DNA from: Alsobacter soli
GTDB lineage: Bacteria; Pseudomonadota; Alphaproteobacteria; Rhizobiales; Beijerinckiaceae
Assembly (NCBI RefSeq): GCF_003004785.1
Contig: NZ_PVZS01000004.1
Location: forward strand, 1-36,101
DNA length: 36,101 bases
Reading direction: 5' to 3'
The notes under the pieces are model-generated. The model did not search any database. It saw only the letters and a program-made list of their open reading frames with translations, and was not told the origin of the DNA. Positions 24,208 to 32,050 of this stretch are shown here, one piece after another. The translations under genes were made by a program, and so were the position numbers. Positions within the stretch are counted from its first letter, which is position 1, and the number at the start of each line of letters is the position of its first letter.

Positions 24208-25407
24208 ATGTCGCACACCGTTGCGTCCTCGCTATCACGCGTCACCCTCGCCCAGCTGTCCGGGGCGGCGACGACGGCCGTCGTCGCCGTCATGGCGTTT
24301 CTGACGCTCGTCGACCTGTTCGCCGCACAAGCCATCCTGCCCGCGCTGACGCGCGCCTATGGGGCGACGCCGGCCGCCATGGGCGTCGCCGTGAACGCCA
24401 GCACACTTGGAATGGCGGTCGCCGCGCTGGCCGTAGCCTTGTTCGGGTCAGGGGTGGACCGACGAACGGGGATCGTCGGCAGCCTCGCGCTGCTCGCCTG
24501 TCCCACCGCGCTGCTCGCGTTCGCGCCGAGCCTGGCCGTGTTCACGGGCCTGCGCGTGGCGCAGGGCCTCTGTATGGCGACCGCCTTCACGCTCACCCTC
24601 GCCTATTTGGGCGAGCGTTGCCGCACGGGCGCCGCTGCCGGGGCCTTCGCGGCCTATATCACCGGCAACGTGGCCAGCAACCTGTTCGGCCGCCTCCTGT
24701 CGGCCACGGTGGCGGACCAGTATGGCCTGGCCCCGAACTTCCTGGTCTTCGCCGGGCTCAACCTGGCGGGCGCAGCCCTCGCCGCCGCCACGCTCTCGAT
24801 GTACCCACCGTCCCGTTCCACGGCGCCCGCCAGGCCGCGTTGGACTGACCCGTGGCGCCGCGCAGAGTTGAGGGCGGCCTTCGGGGTCGGCTTCTGCATC
24901 CTGTTCGCCTTCATTGCGACCTTCACCTACGCCAACTTCGTGCTGGTCGCGCCGCCACTGGGCCTCAGCCCGGTGGCGCTCGGCTTCGCATACCTCGTGT
25001 TCGCGCCGTCCATCGCTACGACCCCAGTCGCCGGCGCCGCCGTGAGCCGGTTCGGCTCTCGGCCGGTCATCATGAGCTCGCTTGCGGTTGCGGCTCTCGG
25101 GCTCCCGCTGCTGCTCGCATCATCGGTGGCCATCGTGCTCGCCGGCCTTGCCCTGGTGGGAGTTGGGACCTTTTTCGCCCAGGCGGCCGCGACGGGCTTT
25201 GTCGGGCGCTCGGCCGGAAGCGACCGCGCCGTCGCGAGCGGGTTCTACCTCGCCTCGTATTTTGCGGGCGGCCTTGCCGGCGCGGCGATCCTGGGGCGCG
25301 TGTTCGACGCCTATGGGTGGCCCGCCTGCGTGGTCGGCATCGGCGGCGCTCTTGCCGCGGCCGCCCTGCTGGGCCGCCGCCTCGTTTCCGAACAGCTCCG
25401 CGCCTAG
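24208..25407 (+). CDS. major facilitator superfamily transporter
   Basis: The 399-residue product shows 12 membrane segments and the MFS layout. The first helix holds LVDLFAAQAILPALTRAYGA and the loop between helices 2 and 3 has a motif-A-like GSGVDRRTGIVGS. The remainder fits a small drug- or metabolite-exporting MFS carrier. The ATG at 24208 follows GGAGGAGGA with ideal spacing; the frame is open 21 bases further up to a TTG but that start lacks a ribosome site. It lies 30 bases after the cupin gene and 12 bases before the NTF2-like gene, so the three are one operon. The transported compound cannot be told. Confidence 0.9.
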   Translation: MSHTVASSLSRVTLAQLSGAATTAVVAVMAFLTLVDLFAAQAILPALTRAYGATPAAMGVAVNASTLGMAVAALAVALFGSGVDRRTGIVGSLALLACPTALLAFAPSLAVFTGLRVAQGLCMATAFTLTLAYLGERCRTGAAAGAFAAYITGNVASNLFGRLLSATVADQYGLAPNFLVFAGLNLAGAALAAATLSMYPPSRSTAPARPRWTDPWRRAELRAAFGVGFCILFAFIATFTYANFVLVAPPLGLSPVALGFAYLVFAPSIATTPVAGAAVSRFGSRPVIMSSLAVAALGLPLLLASSVAIVLAGLALVGVGTFFAQAAATGFVGRSAGSDRAVASGFYLASYFAGGLAGAAILGRVFDAYGWPACVVGIGGALAAAALLGRRLVSEQLRA

Positions 25408-25419
25408 GAGGACCTCGCC

Positions 25420-25878
25420 ATGAGAAGCATGATCGTCGCCGCTCTCCTGTCCACGAGCCTGATCGCGACGTCCGCGTCGGCTGGCGTCCCCGGGGAGGTC
25501 CTGGCCACCTACGAGGCTTTCGCGGCCGCCCAGAACGCCCGCGACCTTGCGCGAGTCCGCGAACTGCTGCTGGACTCGCCAGACTTCCTCTGGGTCTCGG
25601 ATGGCATTCCGGTCTGGGGCCCCGACGCCACTTTGGCGCGCATGGCGCTGTTCCAGCAATCGGAGATCTGGCGGGTCGAGCCCGCGCTGGAGCGCGCCAG
25701 GGTCGTTGAGATCGGGCCGGGGTCGGCCTTTCTGGCGCTGCCGCTCGTTCTGCGCATTGGGAGCAGCGCGCCTGGACCGGATGCGCTCCGGTTCCTGGTG
25801 AACGTGCTTTGCGTTCACCGCCCGGAGGGTTGGCGCATCGCGGCGCTCTTCACGACGCCCGACAAGACGGCGCCATAA
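25420..25878 (+). CDS. exported NTF2-like (SnoaL/DUF4440-type) protein
   Basis: The 152-residue product has a Sec signal peptide (cleavage after TSASA near residue 21). The mature part fits the NTF2-like cone fold: an N-terminal helix VLATYEAFAAAQNARDLARV, then DFLWVSDGIPVWGPDATLAR, and C-terminal strands including FLVNVLCVHRPEGWRIAALF. Members are enzymes or binding proteins with very varied ligands. The ATG follows AGGAGG. It is the last gene of the cupin-MFS-NTF2 operon, and two hairpins follow its stop. Confidence 0.8.
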   Translation: MRSMIVAALLSTSLIATSASAGVPGEVLATYEAFAAAQNARDLARVRELLLDSPDFLWVSDGIPVWGPDATLARMALFQQSEIWRVEPALERARVVEIGPGSAFLALPLVLRIGSSAPGPDALRFLVNVLCVHRPEGWRIAALFTTPDKTAP

Positions 25879-25898
25879 TGGCTCGCCGGAAAGCCTGC

Positions 25899-25920
25899 GG
25901 CCGGTCCTCACGGGCCGGCC
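25899..25920 (+). terminator. terminator-like hairpin after the NTF2-like gene
   Basis: GGCCGGTCC at 25899-25907 pairs with GGGCCGGCC at 25912-25920 (one G-T pair) across a TCAC loop and is followed by TT. It lies 20 bases after the stop of the last gene in the cupin operon. Confidence 0.5.
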
Positions 25921-25951
25921 TTCGCGCGCATCCCTGAAGCCGAATTGCAAA

Positions 25952-25978
25952 AGGCCGCCGACCCGATGTCGGCGGCCT
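25952..25978. terminator. bidirectional intrinsic terminator
   Basis: AGGCCGCCGAC at 25952-25962 pairs perfectly with GTCGGCGGCCT at 25968-25978 across a five-base loop. An A-rich run precedes it (TTGCAAA) and a T-containing run follows (ATCCTT). It lies between two convergent genes (stops at 25878 and 26001) and probably serves both. Confidence 0.75.
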
Positions 25979-26000
25979 ATCCTTGACGATCCGGATCGCA

Positions 26001-27221
26001 TCATCCGGCCGTCATCACCACGCCAGGCCGAGCCTCATGTAGGATGAAGCCCTCGATGGGATCAAAGGCGCCGTCCCAGGGCGCCTGCTCCAGCACACGG
26101 ATCGTATCCTCGTAGCCGGCCCGCCAACGGGCCTGGATCCCGGCCGGGCTGAAATCGATGTCCTTGGTGTGGTCCTCCCCTTCGAGGGACGGGGCCAGCA
26201 GGCGGACCACATGCATGCGCGTGAGGCATCCATAGGCCGCCAGCTCCTCGACTTCAGGGTCCGCCCGCTCGCGCGTCGGCAGCCGCCGCGCGAGTTCCGC
26301 GATAATGTGCCGGAGGCGGTGCATCTGCTTCTGGCGCTGGATGTGGGTTGCGGCCCGGCTGGAATACTGGATGTCCTTCTGCCGGTTCATCACCTCCCAG
26401 ATCGTCTCCGGCTCCGGCCCGCTCGGGTTCCAGATATGGACGGCGAACACCAGGGAGTTGCGGCGAGGAATGTCGTCGAACACAGCCTCCACCGGCGTAT
26501 TGGAAAGAATGCCGCCGTCCCAATAGAGCTCGCCGTCAATGCGGACGGCGGGGAAGGCTGGTGGCAGGGCCCCTGACGCGAGCACGTGGCGGAGGTCGAG
26601 CGCCATGTCGCGGCTGTCGAAATAGCGCATCTCGCTGGTGCGCACGCTCGCCGCGCCGACGGTGAGCCGGGGTCCGTCGCCGTTGATGCGCCGGAAGTCG
26701 ACAAGGTCCTTCAGGGTCGCTGCGAGCGGAGCGGTGCTGTAGTAGCCCGCGCGCTCGGCCCCGAGCCGCACATGCGCGCTCCCGAAAGCCGCAAGGTTCG
26801 GCGCGAAGAAGGCCGGAATGCCCTGCAGCATGGTGGCCAGGGAGGCCGTGATCGGCCCGACCAGGGGAAGGCTGGCGAAGGCGCGCGCAAGTGGGCCATG
26901 CTCCACCCGGGCCCAGAACTCCCGCAGCTTCTCCATTCGGTTCTCGGGGGCGTTTCCGGCCACGATGCTTGCGTTGATGGCGCCGATCGAGGTGCCGATC
27001 ACCCAGTCCGGCTCCAGGCCAGACTCGTGCAGCGCCTCGTAGACGCCGACCTGGTAGGCTCCGAGGGCGCCGCCTCCCTGGAAGACGAGCACGATCTGCC
27101 CGCAGGGATGGCGTCGGCGCGATCCGTCGCCTGGTGGCGGCGGCTCAGAGCGATCGTTCCCTGAATTGCGTATCGGAGCGGCGCCGTGGTTCGCAGCCGC
27201 TCGCGTAAGCAAGGCGTCCAT
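26001..27221 (-). CDS. patatin-like phospholipase/acylhydrolase
   Basis: The 406-residue product has a patatin domain at about 42-250. Its anion hole is GGGALGAYQ (49-57). The nucleophile is Ser78 in IGTSIGAINAS, and the catalytic Asp235 lies in ELYWDGGILSNTP. The C-terminal 150 residues (AVHIWNPSGPEPETIWEVMN and on) resemble the extra domain of long bacterial patatins. The first 40 residues are polar and may be disordered. The ATG at 27221 follows GGAGAGGG. It is 57 bases after the 3-hydroxybutyrate dehydrogenase gene on the same strand, so a joint role in storage-polymer or lipid turnover is plausible. That role is inference from context. Confidence 0.9.
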   Translation of the reverse strand: MDALLTRAAANHGAAPIRNSGNDRSEPPPPGDGSRRRHPCGQIVLVFQGGGALGAYQVGVYEALHESGLEPDWVIGTSIGAINASIVAGNAPENRMEKLREFWARVEHGPLARAFASLPLVGPITASLATMLQGIPAFFAPNLAAFGSAHVRLGAERAGYYSTAPLAATLKDLVDFRRINGDGPRLTVGAASVRTSEMRYFDSRDMALDLRHVLASGALPPAFPAVRIDGELYWDGGILSNTPVEAVFDDIPRRNSLVFAVHIWNPSGPEPETIWEVMNRQKDIQYSSRAATHIQRQKQMHRLRHIIAELARRLPTRERADPEVEELAAYGCLTRMHVVRLLAPSLEGEDHTKDIDFSPAGIQARWRAGYEDTIRVLEQAPWDGAFDPIEGFILHEARPGVVMTAG

Positions 27222-27278
27222 GTCCCTCTCCTGTGTGTTCGGGCGCTGCGGCGAGGCCGGAGGCGCCCGGCTACCCCG

Positions 27279-28103
27279 TCAGTGAGCTGTCCAGCCTCCG
27301 TCCACCGGCAATGCCGCGCCGGTGATGGAGGCGCCTGCGTCGCCCGCCAAGAAGGCGGCCAAAGCGCCGATCTCATCCACCTGAGCGAACCGTTTGTTGG
27401 GCTGATTGGCGAGAAGCACGTCCCGGATCACCGCCTCGCGCGGTATGGAATGCGCCCTGGCCTGGTCCGCGATCTGAGCCTCCACAAGGGGAGTCCAGAC
27501 ATAGCCGGGGCAGATCGCGTTGCAGGTGATCCCGGTCTCCGCCGCCTCGAGCGCCGTCACCTTTGTGAGGCCGAGGAGGCCGTGCTTGGCGGCCACATAG
27601 GCGGCCTTGAACGGAGAGGCCACGAGCGCATGGGCCGATGCGACATTGATGATGCGGCCCCACCCCCGTTCGCGCATGCCGGGAAGCGCCAAACGAGTCG
27701 TGTGGAAGGCGGAAGTCAGGTCAACCGCCAGGATCGCGTCCCACTGAGCTGGCGGGAAGCTTTCAAGCGGGCTGACATGCTGGATCCCGGCGTTATTGAC
27801 CAGGATGTCCAGGCGGCCGAAACGGGCTGAAGCTAGCTGCATCATCGCGGCGATCGCGGTCGGGTCCGCCATGTCGGCTGGCGAGTAGACGGCTTCGATG
27901 CCAAACTGGTCATCGAACGAGAGGGCGAGCGAGCTGCCCTCCTCTGGCCGGCCCAGTCCGTTGAGAACGAGGGCGGAGCCCGCGCCCGCGAGGGCGCGCG
28001 CGACAGCGAGGCCAATGCCGCTGGTCGAGCCCGTCACCAGCGCGACGCGCCCTGCCAGGGGCTTCTCGGTCCGGACTTGGTCAGGTGATACTTGAAATGT
28101 CAT
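27279..28103 (-). CDS. bdhA: D-3-hydroxybutyrate dehydrogenase (SDR family)
   Basis: The 274-residue product is a short-chain dehydrogenase close in pattern to 3-hydroxybutyrate dehydrogenases, which oxidise (R)-3-hydroxybutyrate to acetoacetate with NAD. Visible parts are the nucleotide loop TGSTSGIG, the NNAGIQ motif, the SAHALVASPFKAAYVAAKHG stretch holding the catalytic Ser, Tyr and Lys, and ICPGYVWTPLVEAQI, which is characteristic of this subgroup. The C terminus ITGAALPVDGGWTAH is standard. The ATG at 28103 follows AAGGGAG; an ATG at 28127 lies upstream without a better site. It is the first gene of an operon with the patatin gene and diverges from a LysR regulator. Confidence 0.9.
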   Translation of the reverse strand: MTFQVSPDQVRTEKPLAGRVALVTGSTSGIGLAVARALAGAGSALVLNGLGRPEEGSSLALSFDDQFGIEAVYSPADMADPTAIAAMMQLASARFGRLDILVNNAGIQHVSPLESFPPAQWDAILAVDLTSAFHTTRLALPGMRERGWGRIINVASAHALVASPFKAAYVAAKHGLLGLTKVTALEAAETGITCNAICPGYVWTPLVEAQIADQARAHSIPREAVIRDVLLANQPNKRFAQVDEIGALAAFLAGDAGASITGAALPVDGGWTAH

Positions 28104-28125
28104 GGATCGCTCCCTTGTGACCGCC

Positions 28126-28147
28126 AAGCCCCCGCCAGAGGGGGCTT
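28126..28147. promoter_or_regulatory. hairpin in the leader between bdhA and lysR
   Basis: AAGCCCCC at 28126-28133 pairs perfectly with GGGGGCTT at 28140-28147 across a six-base loop, followed by T on the plus strand and preceded by A on the same side. It is 22 bases upstream of the bdhA ATG. It looks like a small terminator or attenuator lying between two divergent genes. Confidence 0.4.
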
Positions 28148-28222
28148 TCCAGTCGACGACGGTGCGCCGCGGGAGTGATGATCTGAAATGCCGTCTGCCT
28201 GCCGTTTCTATAGGGGCCCGCT

Positions 28223-29146
28223 ATGGAGATGCATCAGATCCGCTACTTCCTCGCCCTTTGCGAGGACCTGAACTTCACACGCGCCGCGGAGCGCTGCCAT
28301 GTGGCCCAGCCCTCCCTGACCCGGGCGGTAAAGCTGCTGGAAGACGAGCTCGGGGGGCCGCTGTTCCATCGCGAACGGGCCAACACGCACCTGTCCGAAC
28401 TCGGCCGCATGGTGCGGCCCCACCTGGAGGAGGTGTATGAGCGCGCCCAGCAGGCCAAGCGCGAGGCCCTCGATTTCAGCAAGCTGAAGCGGACGACGCT
28501 GCGCATCGGCATCATGTGCACGATCGCCCCCTACCAGCTGGTCGACCTGCTGACGGCGGTGCAGGTTCGCCATCCGGGCGTGGAGTTACATATCGTCGAC
28601 GCCGCCGCGCCTCAGCTCGAGGAGCGCCTGGTGCAGGGCGACCTGGAGGTGGCGATTTATTGCCGGCCCCAGGTCGGCGACGACGACAGGCTGCACCGGA
28701 TGGCGCTTTTCCGCGAGCAGATGATGATCGTCGTGGCTCCGACCCATCGGTTCGCCGGCCACAACGTGGTGCGGGCGCAGGATCTGGATGGCGAGCGCTA
28801 CGTGAACCGCGCCAACTGCGAGTTCACGGGCATCGCCGGGCCGATCTGGAAAGATCACGGCGCGACCTGCAGCCTGGTCTACCGCAGCGAGCGCGATGAC
28901 TGGGTCCTCGCGATGGTGGCCGCCGGCCTGGGCTTTGGCTTCATGCCCGAATCCTGCGTCACGCATCCGGGGGTCGTGGCCCGCCCGCTGATCGACCCTG
29001 AGTTCTGGCGGGAGGTGAACCTCGTCACGGTGCGGGGCCGGCCCCACTCGCCGGCTGTGGGAGCCTTCGTCCGCGAGGCAATGCGGGCGCGGTGGCCGGG
29101 GCAGGCCCGACGGTCCGAGCCGGGTTTGGAGCCGGACGCGGCCTGA
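28223..29146 (+). CDS. LysR-family transcriptional regulator
   Basis: The 307-residue product has the standard layout. The N-terminal winged helix (MEMHQIRYFLALCEDLNFTR, then AAERCHVAQPSLTRAVKLLE) is at about 1-60. A linker helix follows to about 88. The two-lobed effector domain spans about 90-295. It is divergent from the bdhA/patatin operon, with 119 bases between starts, which is the usual arrangement for a LysR protein controlling a neighbouring operon. The effector is unknown; hydroxybutyrate or an acyl metabolite would fit the context. The ATG at 28223 has a modest ribosome site (AGGGGC). Confidence 0.92.
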   Translation: MEMHQIRYFLALCEDLNFTRAAERCHVAQPSLTRAVKLLEDELGGPLFHRERANTHLSELGRMVRPHLEEVYERAQQAKREALDFSKLKRTTLRIGIMCTIAPYQLVDLLTAVQVRHPGVELHIVDAAAPQLEERLVQGDLEVAIYCRPQVGDDDRLHRMALFREQMMIVVAPTHRFAGHNVVRAQDLDGERYVNRANCEFTGIAGPIWKDHGATCSLVYRSERDDWVLAMVAAGLGFGFMPESCVTHPGVVARPLIDPEFWREVNLVTVRGRPHSPAVGAFVREAMRARWPGQARRSEPGLEPDAA

Positions 29147-29159
29147 CCAGTCAAGCCGC
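29138..29159. other. hairpin spanning two convergent stop codons
   Basis: GCGGCCTGAC at 29138-29147 can pair with GTCAAGCCGC at 29150-29159, with one C-A mismatch. It contains the LysR stop (TGA at 29144-29146) and the complement of the NADH dehydrogenase stop (29151-29153). The genes are separated by only four bases, so this may limit read-through. The tight loop makes the inner base pairs doubtful. Confidence 0.3.
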
Positions 29160-30443
29160 CCTGCCGCGACGGACGCCTTGGGCAGTCGATAGGTCGCGCT
29201 CCGACGCCGGTCGGGAGCCTCCCGTGATCAGCCGCGTTCCGCGCTGCCACGTGATGTAGGCCCATGCCCAGGTCAGCGCCACGACGAGCCGGTTTCGGAA
29301 ACCAATCAGGAAGTACACGTGCGCAACCGACCAGAGCAGCCACGCCGGAAAGCCGGACAGCCGCAGCGGCCCGAGTTGGGCCACCGCTCGCTTGCGCCCG
29401 ATGGTCGCCATGGAGCCGAAGTCCCGATAGCGGAAGGGACGCGACAGGCCGTACCGGATCTGGTGGGCCACTTGTCGGCCTTGCTGCTTGGCCACGGGCG
29501 CGACGCCAGGGTACGGACGACCGTCTGGTCCCGCGACATGGGCCGTGTCGCCGATGACGAAGACATCGTCGCGGCCGGGCAGTCGAAGATCCGGGCCGAC
29601 GATGACGCGTCCGGACGGGTCGGCCTCCGCGTCCAGCCACTTCGCTGCCGGCGAGGCGCGCACGCCCGCCGCCCAGACGACCGTCCTGCTGGGCAGCCGC
29701 TCGGCCCCGAACGCCACGCCGCGCCGATCGCACGCCGTAACGGCTGTCCCCGTGCGGACTTCCACGCCGATGTCCGTGAGGGCTCGCTCCGCCTTGGCGG
29801 AGAGCGCAGGGTCGAAGCTCGGCAGCACTCGGGGGCCGGCCTCGACGAGCACGATCCGAGCCATCCGGGGATCGATCCGCTTGAAATCGCGCGACAGGGA
29901 ACGGCGGGACAACTCGGCGATGGCTCCGGCCATCTCGACCCCGGTTGGCCCCGCTCCCACGACTACAAAGGTCAGAAGCTCGGTCTGAACGACAAGGTCC
30001 GGTTCGCTTTCCGCTCGCTCGAATGCCAGCAGAATTCGCCGGCGGATGTCAGTGGCGTCGTCGATCTTCTTCAGCCCTGGCGCGAAGGGCTCCCATTCGT
30101 CATGGCCGAAATATGCATGTCGCGCGCCCGTTGCGACGACGAGCGTATCGAATGGCGCCTCGCCCTGGTCCGTTGTGACCAACTTTCGGGCCAGGTCCAC
30201 GTTCGCCACGCGCGCCAGGAGCACCGAGACATTCTGCTGCCCTGACAAGACGCTCCTGATCGGCGAAGCGATGTCCGCCGGCGACAGGCCAGCGGTCGCG
30301 ACCTGGTACAGGAGCGGCTGGAACAGGTGATAGTTCTGACGGTCGATCACCGTGATCTCGACTGGAGCTCCCGCCAACCCACGGGCAACCTCAAGACCTG
30401 CGAACCCTCCGCCGAGGATGAGTACCTTTTGAATAGCCGACAT
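29151..30443 (-). CDS. ndh: type II NADH dehydrogenase (NAD(P)/FAD-dependent oxidoreductase)
   Basis: The 430-residue product is a single-subunit, non-proton-pumping NADH:quinone oxidoreductase. Two Rossmann folds are visible: the FAD-binding VLILGGGFAGLEVARGLAGA at 7-26, and the NADH-binding FVVVGAGPTGVEMAGAIAEL near 168. The family block YHLFQPLLYQVATAGLSP lies near 42-59, and VFVIGDTAHV near 304 contacts FAD. The C-terminal amphipathic/hydrophobic part (FPAWLLWSVAHVYFLIGFRN) would attach it to the inner face of the membrane. The ATG at 30443 follows AGGAGG. It is a single-gene unit between a LysR gene and an IS remnant. Confidence 0.9.
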   Translation of the reverse strand: MSAIQKVLILGGGFAGLEVARGLAGAPVEITVIDRQNYHLFQPLLYQVATAGLSPADIASPIRSVLSGQQNVSVLLARVANVDLARKLVTTDQGEAPFDTLVVATGARHAYFGHDEWEPFAPGLKKIDDATDIRRRILLAFERAESEPDLVVQTELLTFVVVGAGPTGVEMAGAIAELSRRSLSRDFKRIDPRMARIVLVEAGPRVLPSFDPALSAKAERALTDIGVEVRTGTAVTACDRRGVAFGAERLPSRTVVWAAGVRASPAAKWLDAEADPSGRVIVGPDLRLPGRDDVFVIGDTAHVAGPDGRPYPGVAPVAKQQGRQVAHQIRYGLSRPFRYRDFGSMATIGRKRAVAQLGPLRLSGFPAWLLWSVAHVYFLIGFRNRLVVALTWAWAYITWQRGTRLITGGSRPASERDLSTAQGVRRGRAA

Positions 30444-30588
30444 GCGCGCCTCCTGAACTGCTCATGTCAGCGTGAGCCGCGGTCGACCCCATATCCAATG
30501 CCTTGGGCCTATCAGCTCTATGCTCGCCCACTGGCAAAAGCCTACCAGTGCGATCCCTTATGGGGTACGGGCTGAACGTCTGCATTGG

Positions 30589-30612
30589 GTCGATGTCGTT
30601 GAAAACCTCGCC
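30589..30612 (+). repeat. left inverted repeat of the IS1182-family element
   Basis: Read from the outside in it shares GTCGAT, CGTTGAAAA and TCGCC with the opposite end, differing at four positions. Confidence 0.7.
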
Positions 30613-30664
30613 TCGTGGTCGGAGCAAAGACGCGGGCGAGGCAAGGCGAGGAGCGTCTCTCTCC

Positions 30665-31850
30665 TCAGGCTGGCATCACCTGCGGCCCGTCGGGCAGGAG
30701 CTTGGCCAGCCTCCTTAGGTTCTGTGCGGCGGCTGCGCGGTGCAACTCGTCTCGGACTCCATAGGGGCCGCGGAGCCGCAATCTGTCGAGCCTCAGAATG
30801 CGCTTCAGGTGCGCGAACAGCATCTCCACTTTCTTCCGCTGCCGGCGCGAAGTGGAGTATTCGTCGGTGGCGGCGATGGCCCGCGCCATGTCGCGAGCTC
30901 CTTCGTGGATTGAGCGTGGGATCTTGCGGGCCGGCGTGTTGGGGCAGCACCGACGCTTCATGGGGCAGGCGTCGCAGTCGTGCTTGCTGGCGCGGTAACG
31001 CATCATGCCGTCCTCGTCGGCCAGCGGACCGGGGGTCCGATAGGTTCTCTGTCGCTGCCGCAACAGCTTGCCGGCGGGGCAGCCATAGGCGTCCTGGTCG
31101 TGGTCGTAGGCGAACTCGGACCGGCTGAAGGTGCCGTCCTGGCGCTCTGACTTATCGAACACCGGGATGTGGGGCTCGATCCCGCGCTCGTGGACCAGCC
31201 AGGCGAGGTTATCGGCCGACCCGTAGGCGTCTGCGGCAAGGCGGGCCGGCCAGAGGTCGAAGCGGTCCTGGGTGCGCTCGATCATCGTACGTGGGGCGCC
31301 GACCTCGGCTTGCCGGATCGCGCGGCTGGCTTCCACATCGAAGGCGTGCCCCTTCAGGGCCCCGTCCCTCGGCGGAGCGCTGCCTGTTCGCGTCCGCCTA
31401 GATCAGGCTGGCGTCGACGGCTAAGCCTTCCCCGCCGACGAGGCGCTCGTCCATGCACCGCCGGACGGTAGCCTCGAAGAGTTCGCGGAGCAGGTCGCTG
31501 TCGCGGAAGCGGCCATGCCGGTTCTTGGAAAAGGCCGAGTGGTCCGGCACAGAGCCTTCCACCCCCAGGCCGCAGAACCAGCGATAGGCCGGGTTGAGGT
31601 GGACTTCCTCGCATAGCCGGCGCTCCGAGCGGATGCCGAAGCAATAGCCCACCAGCAGCATCCGGATCATCAGCTCAGGGTCGATCGAGGGCCGGCCCAT
31701 CTCGCTGTAGACGGGCCGCAGGTGGGAGCGAACGCCGGAGAGATCCACGTACCGGTCGATCCCGCGGACGAGGTGATCGGCCGAAACGTGACGCTCGAGG
31801 CTGAACTCGTAGAACAGAGCTTCCTGAGCCACCATCCGTTCGCCCGTCAT
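30665..31850 (-). pseudogene. IS1182-family transposase, broken
   Basis: The N-terminal part (from 31850) carries the family's helical domain (MGRPSIDPELMIRMLLVGYC, RRLCEEVHLNPAYRWFCGLG) and the first catalytic Asp in GLAVDASLI. An in-frame TAG at 31398-31400 then interrupts it. The codons past the TAG continue the family sequence (ADANRQRSAEG), so a single base change, perhaps CAG to TAG, is likely. Soon after, the frame shifts and about 60 or more residues are missing before DVEASRAIRQAEVG. The C-terminal part (stop at 30665) has LAADAYGSADNLAWLV, where a residue is missing from the usual AADxAYGS, and RRQRKKVEMLFAHLK with the catalytic Glu. At least three lesions are present, so the gene is dead. 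Confidence 0.88.
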
Positions 31851-31905
31851 CGCGTTGTCCCCCCGCCCGAGGACAACTGAATCAGGACTTCACACCCGCA
31901 GCCAT

Positions 31906-31929
31906 GGCGACTTTTTCAACGCAATCGAC
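31906..31929 (-). repeat. right inverted repeat of the IS1182-family element
   Basis: Read from 31929 inward it matches the left end at 20 of 24 positions. The core GTTGAAAAAGTCGCC is typical of this IS group. Confidence 0.7.
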
Positions 31930-32050
31930 TCAAAGCAGCCCGCCGGGCGTCCGTTTTCGGCAAGCGAAGGATTCAGTTCCGTTCAAGCATACCGGACATG
32001 TGGCCAAGCGGGCCGCAACTGGCTAGCATCATCAGCCTGGTCGCACGAAC

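Larger units (their letters stand above)
30589..31929 (-). mobile_element. degenerate IS1182-family insertion sequence
   Basis: Inverted ends at 30589-30612 and 31906-31929 agree at 20 of 24 positions (GTCGAT, CGTTGAAAA and TCGCC are shared). The element is 1341 bases. Intact relatives are usually longer, consistent with the internal deletion seen in the transposase gene. I saw no convincing target-site duplication. The IS probably cannot move on its own. Confidence 0.8.
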
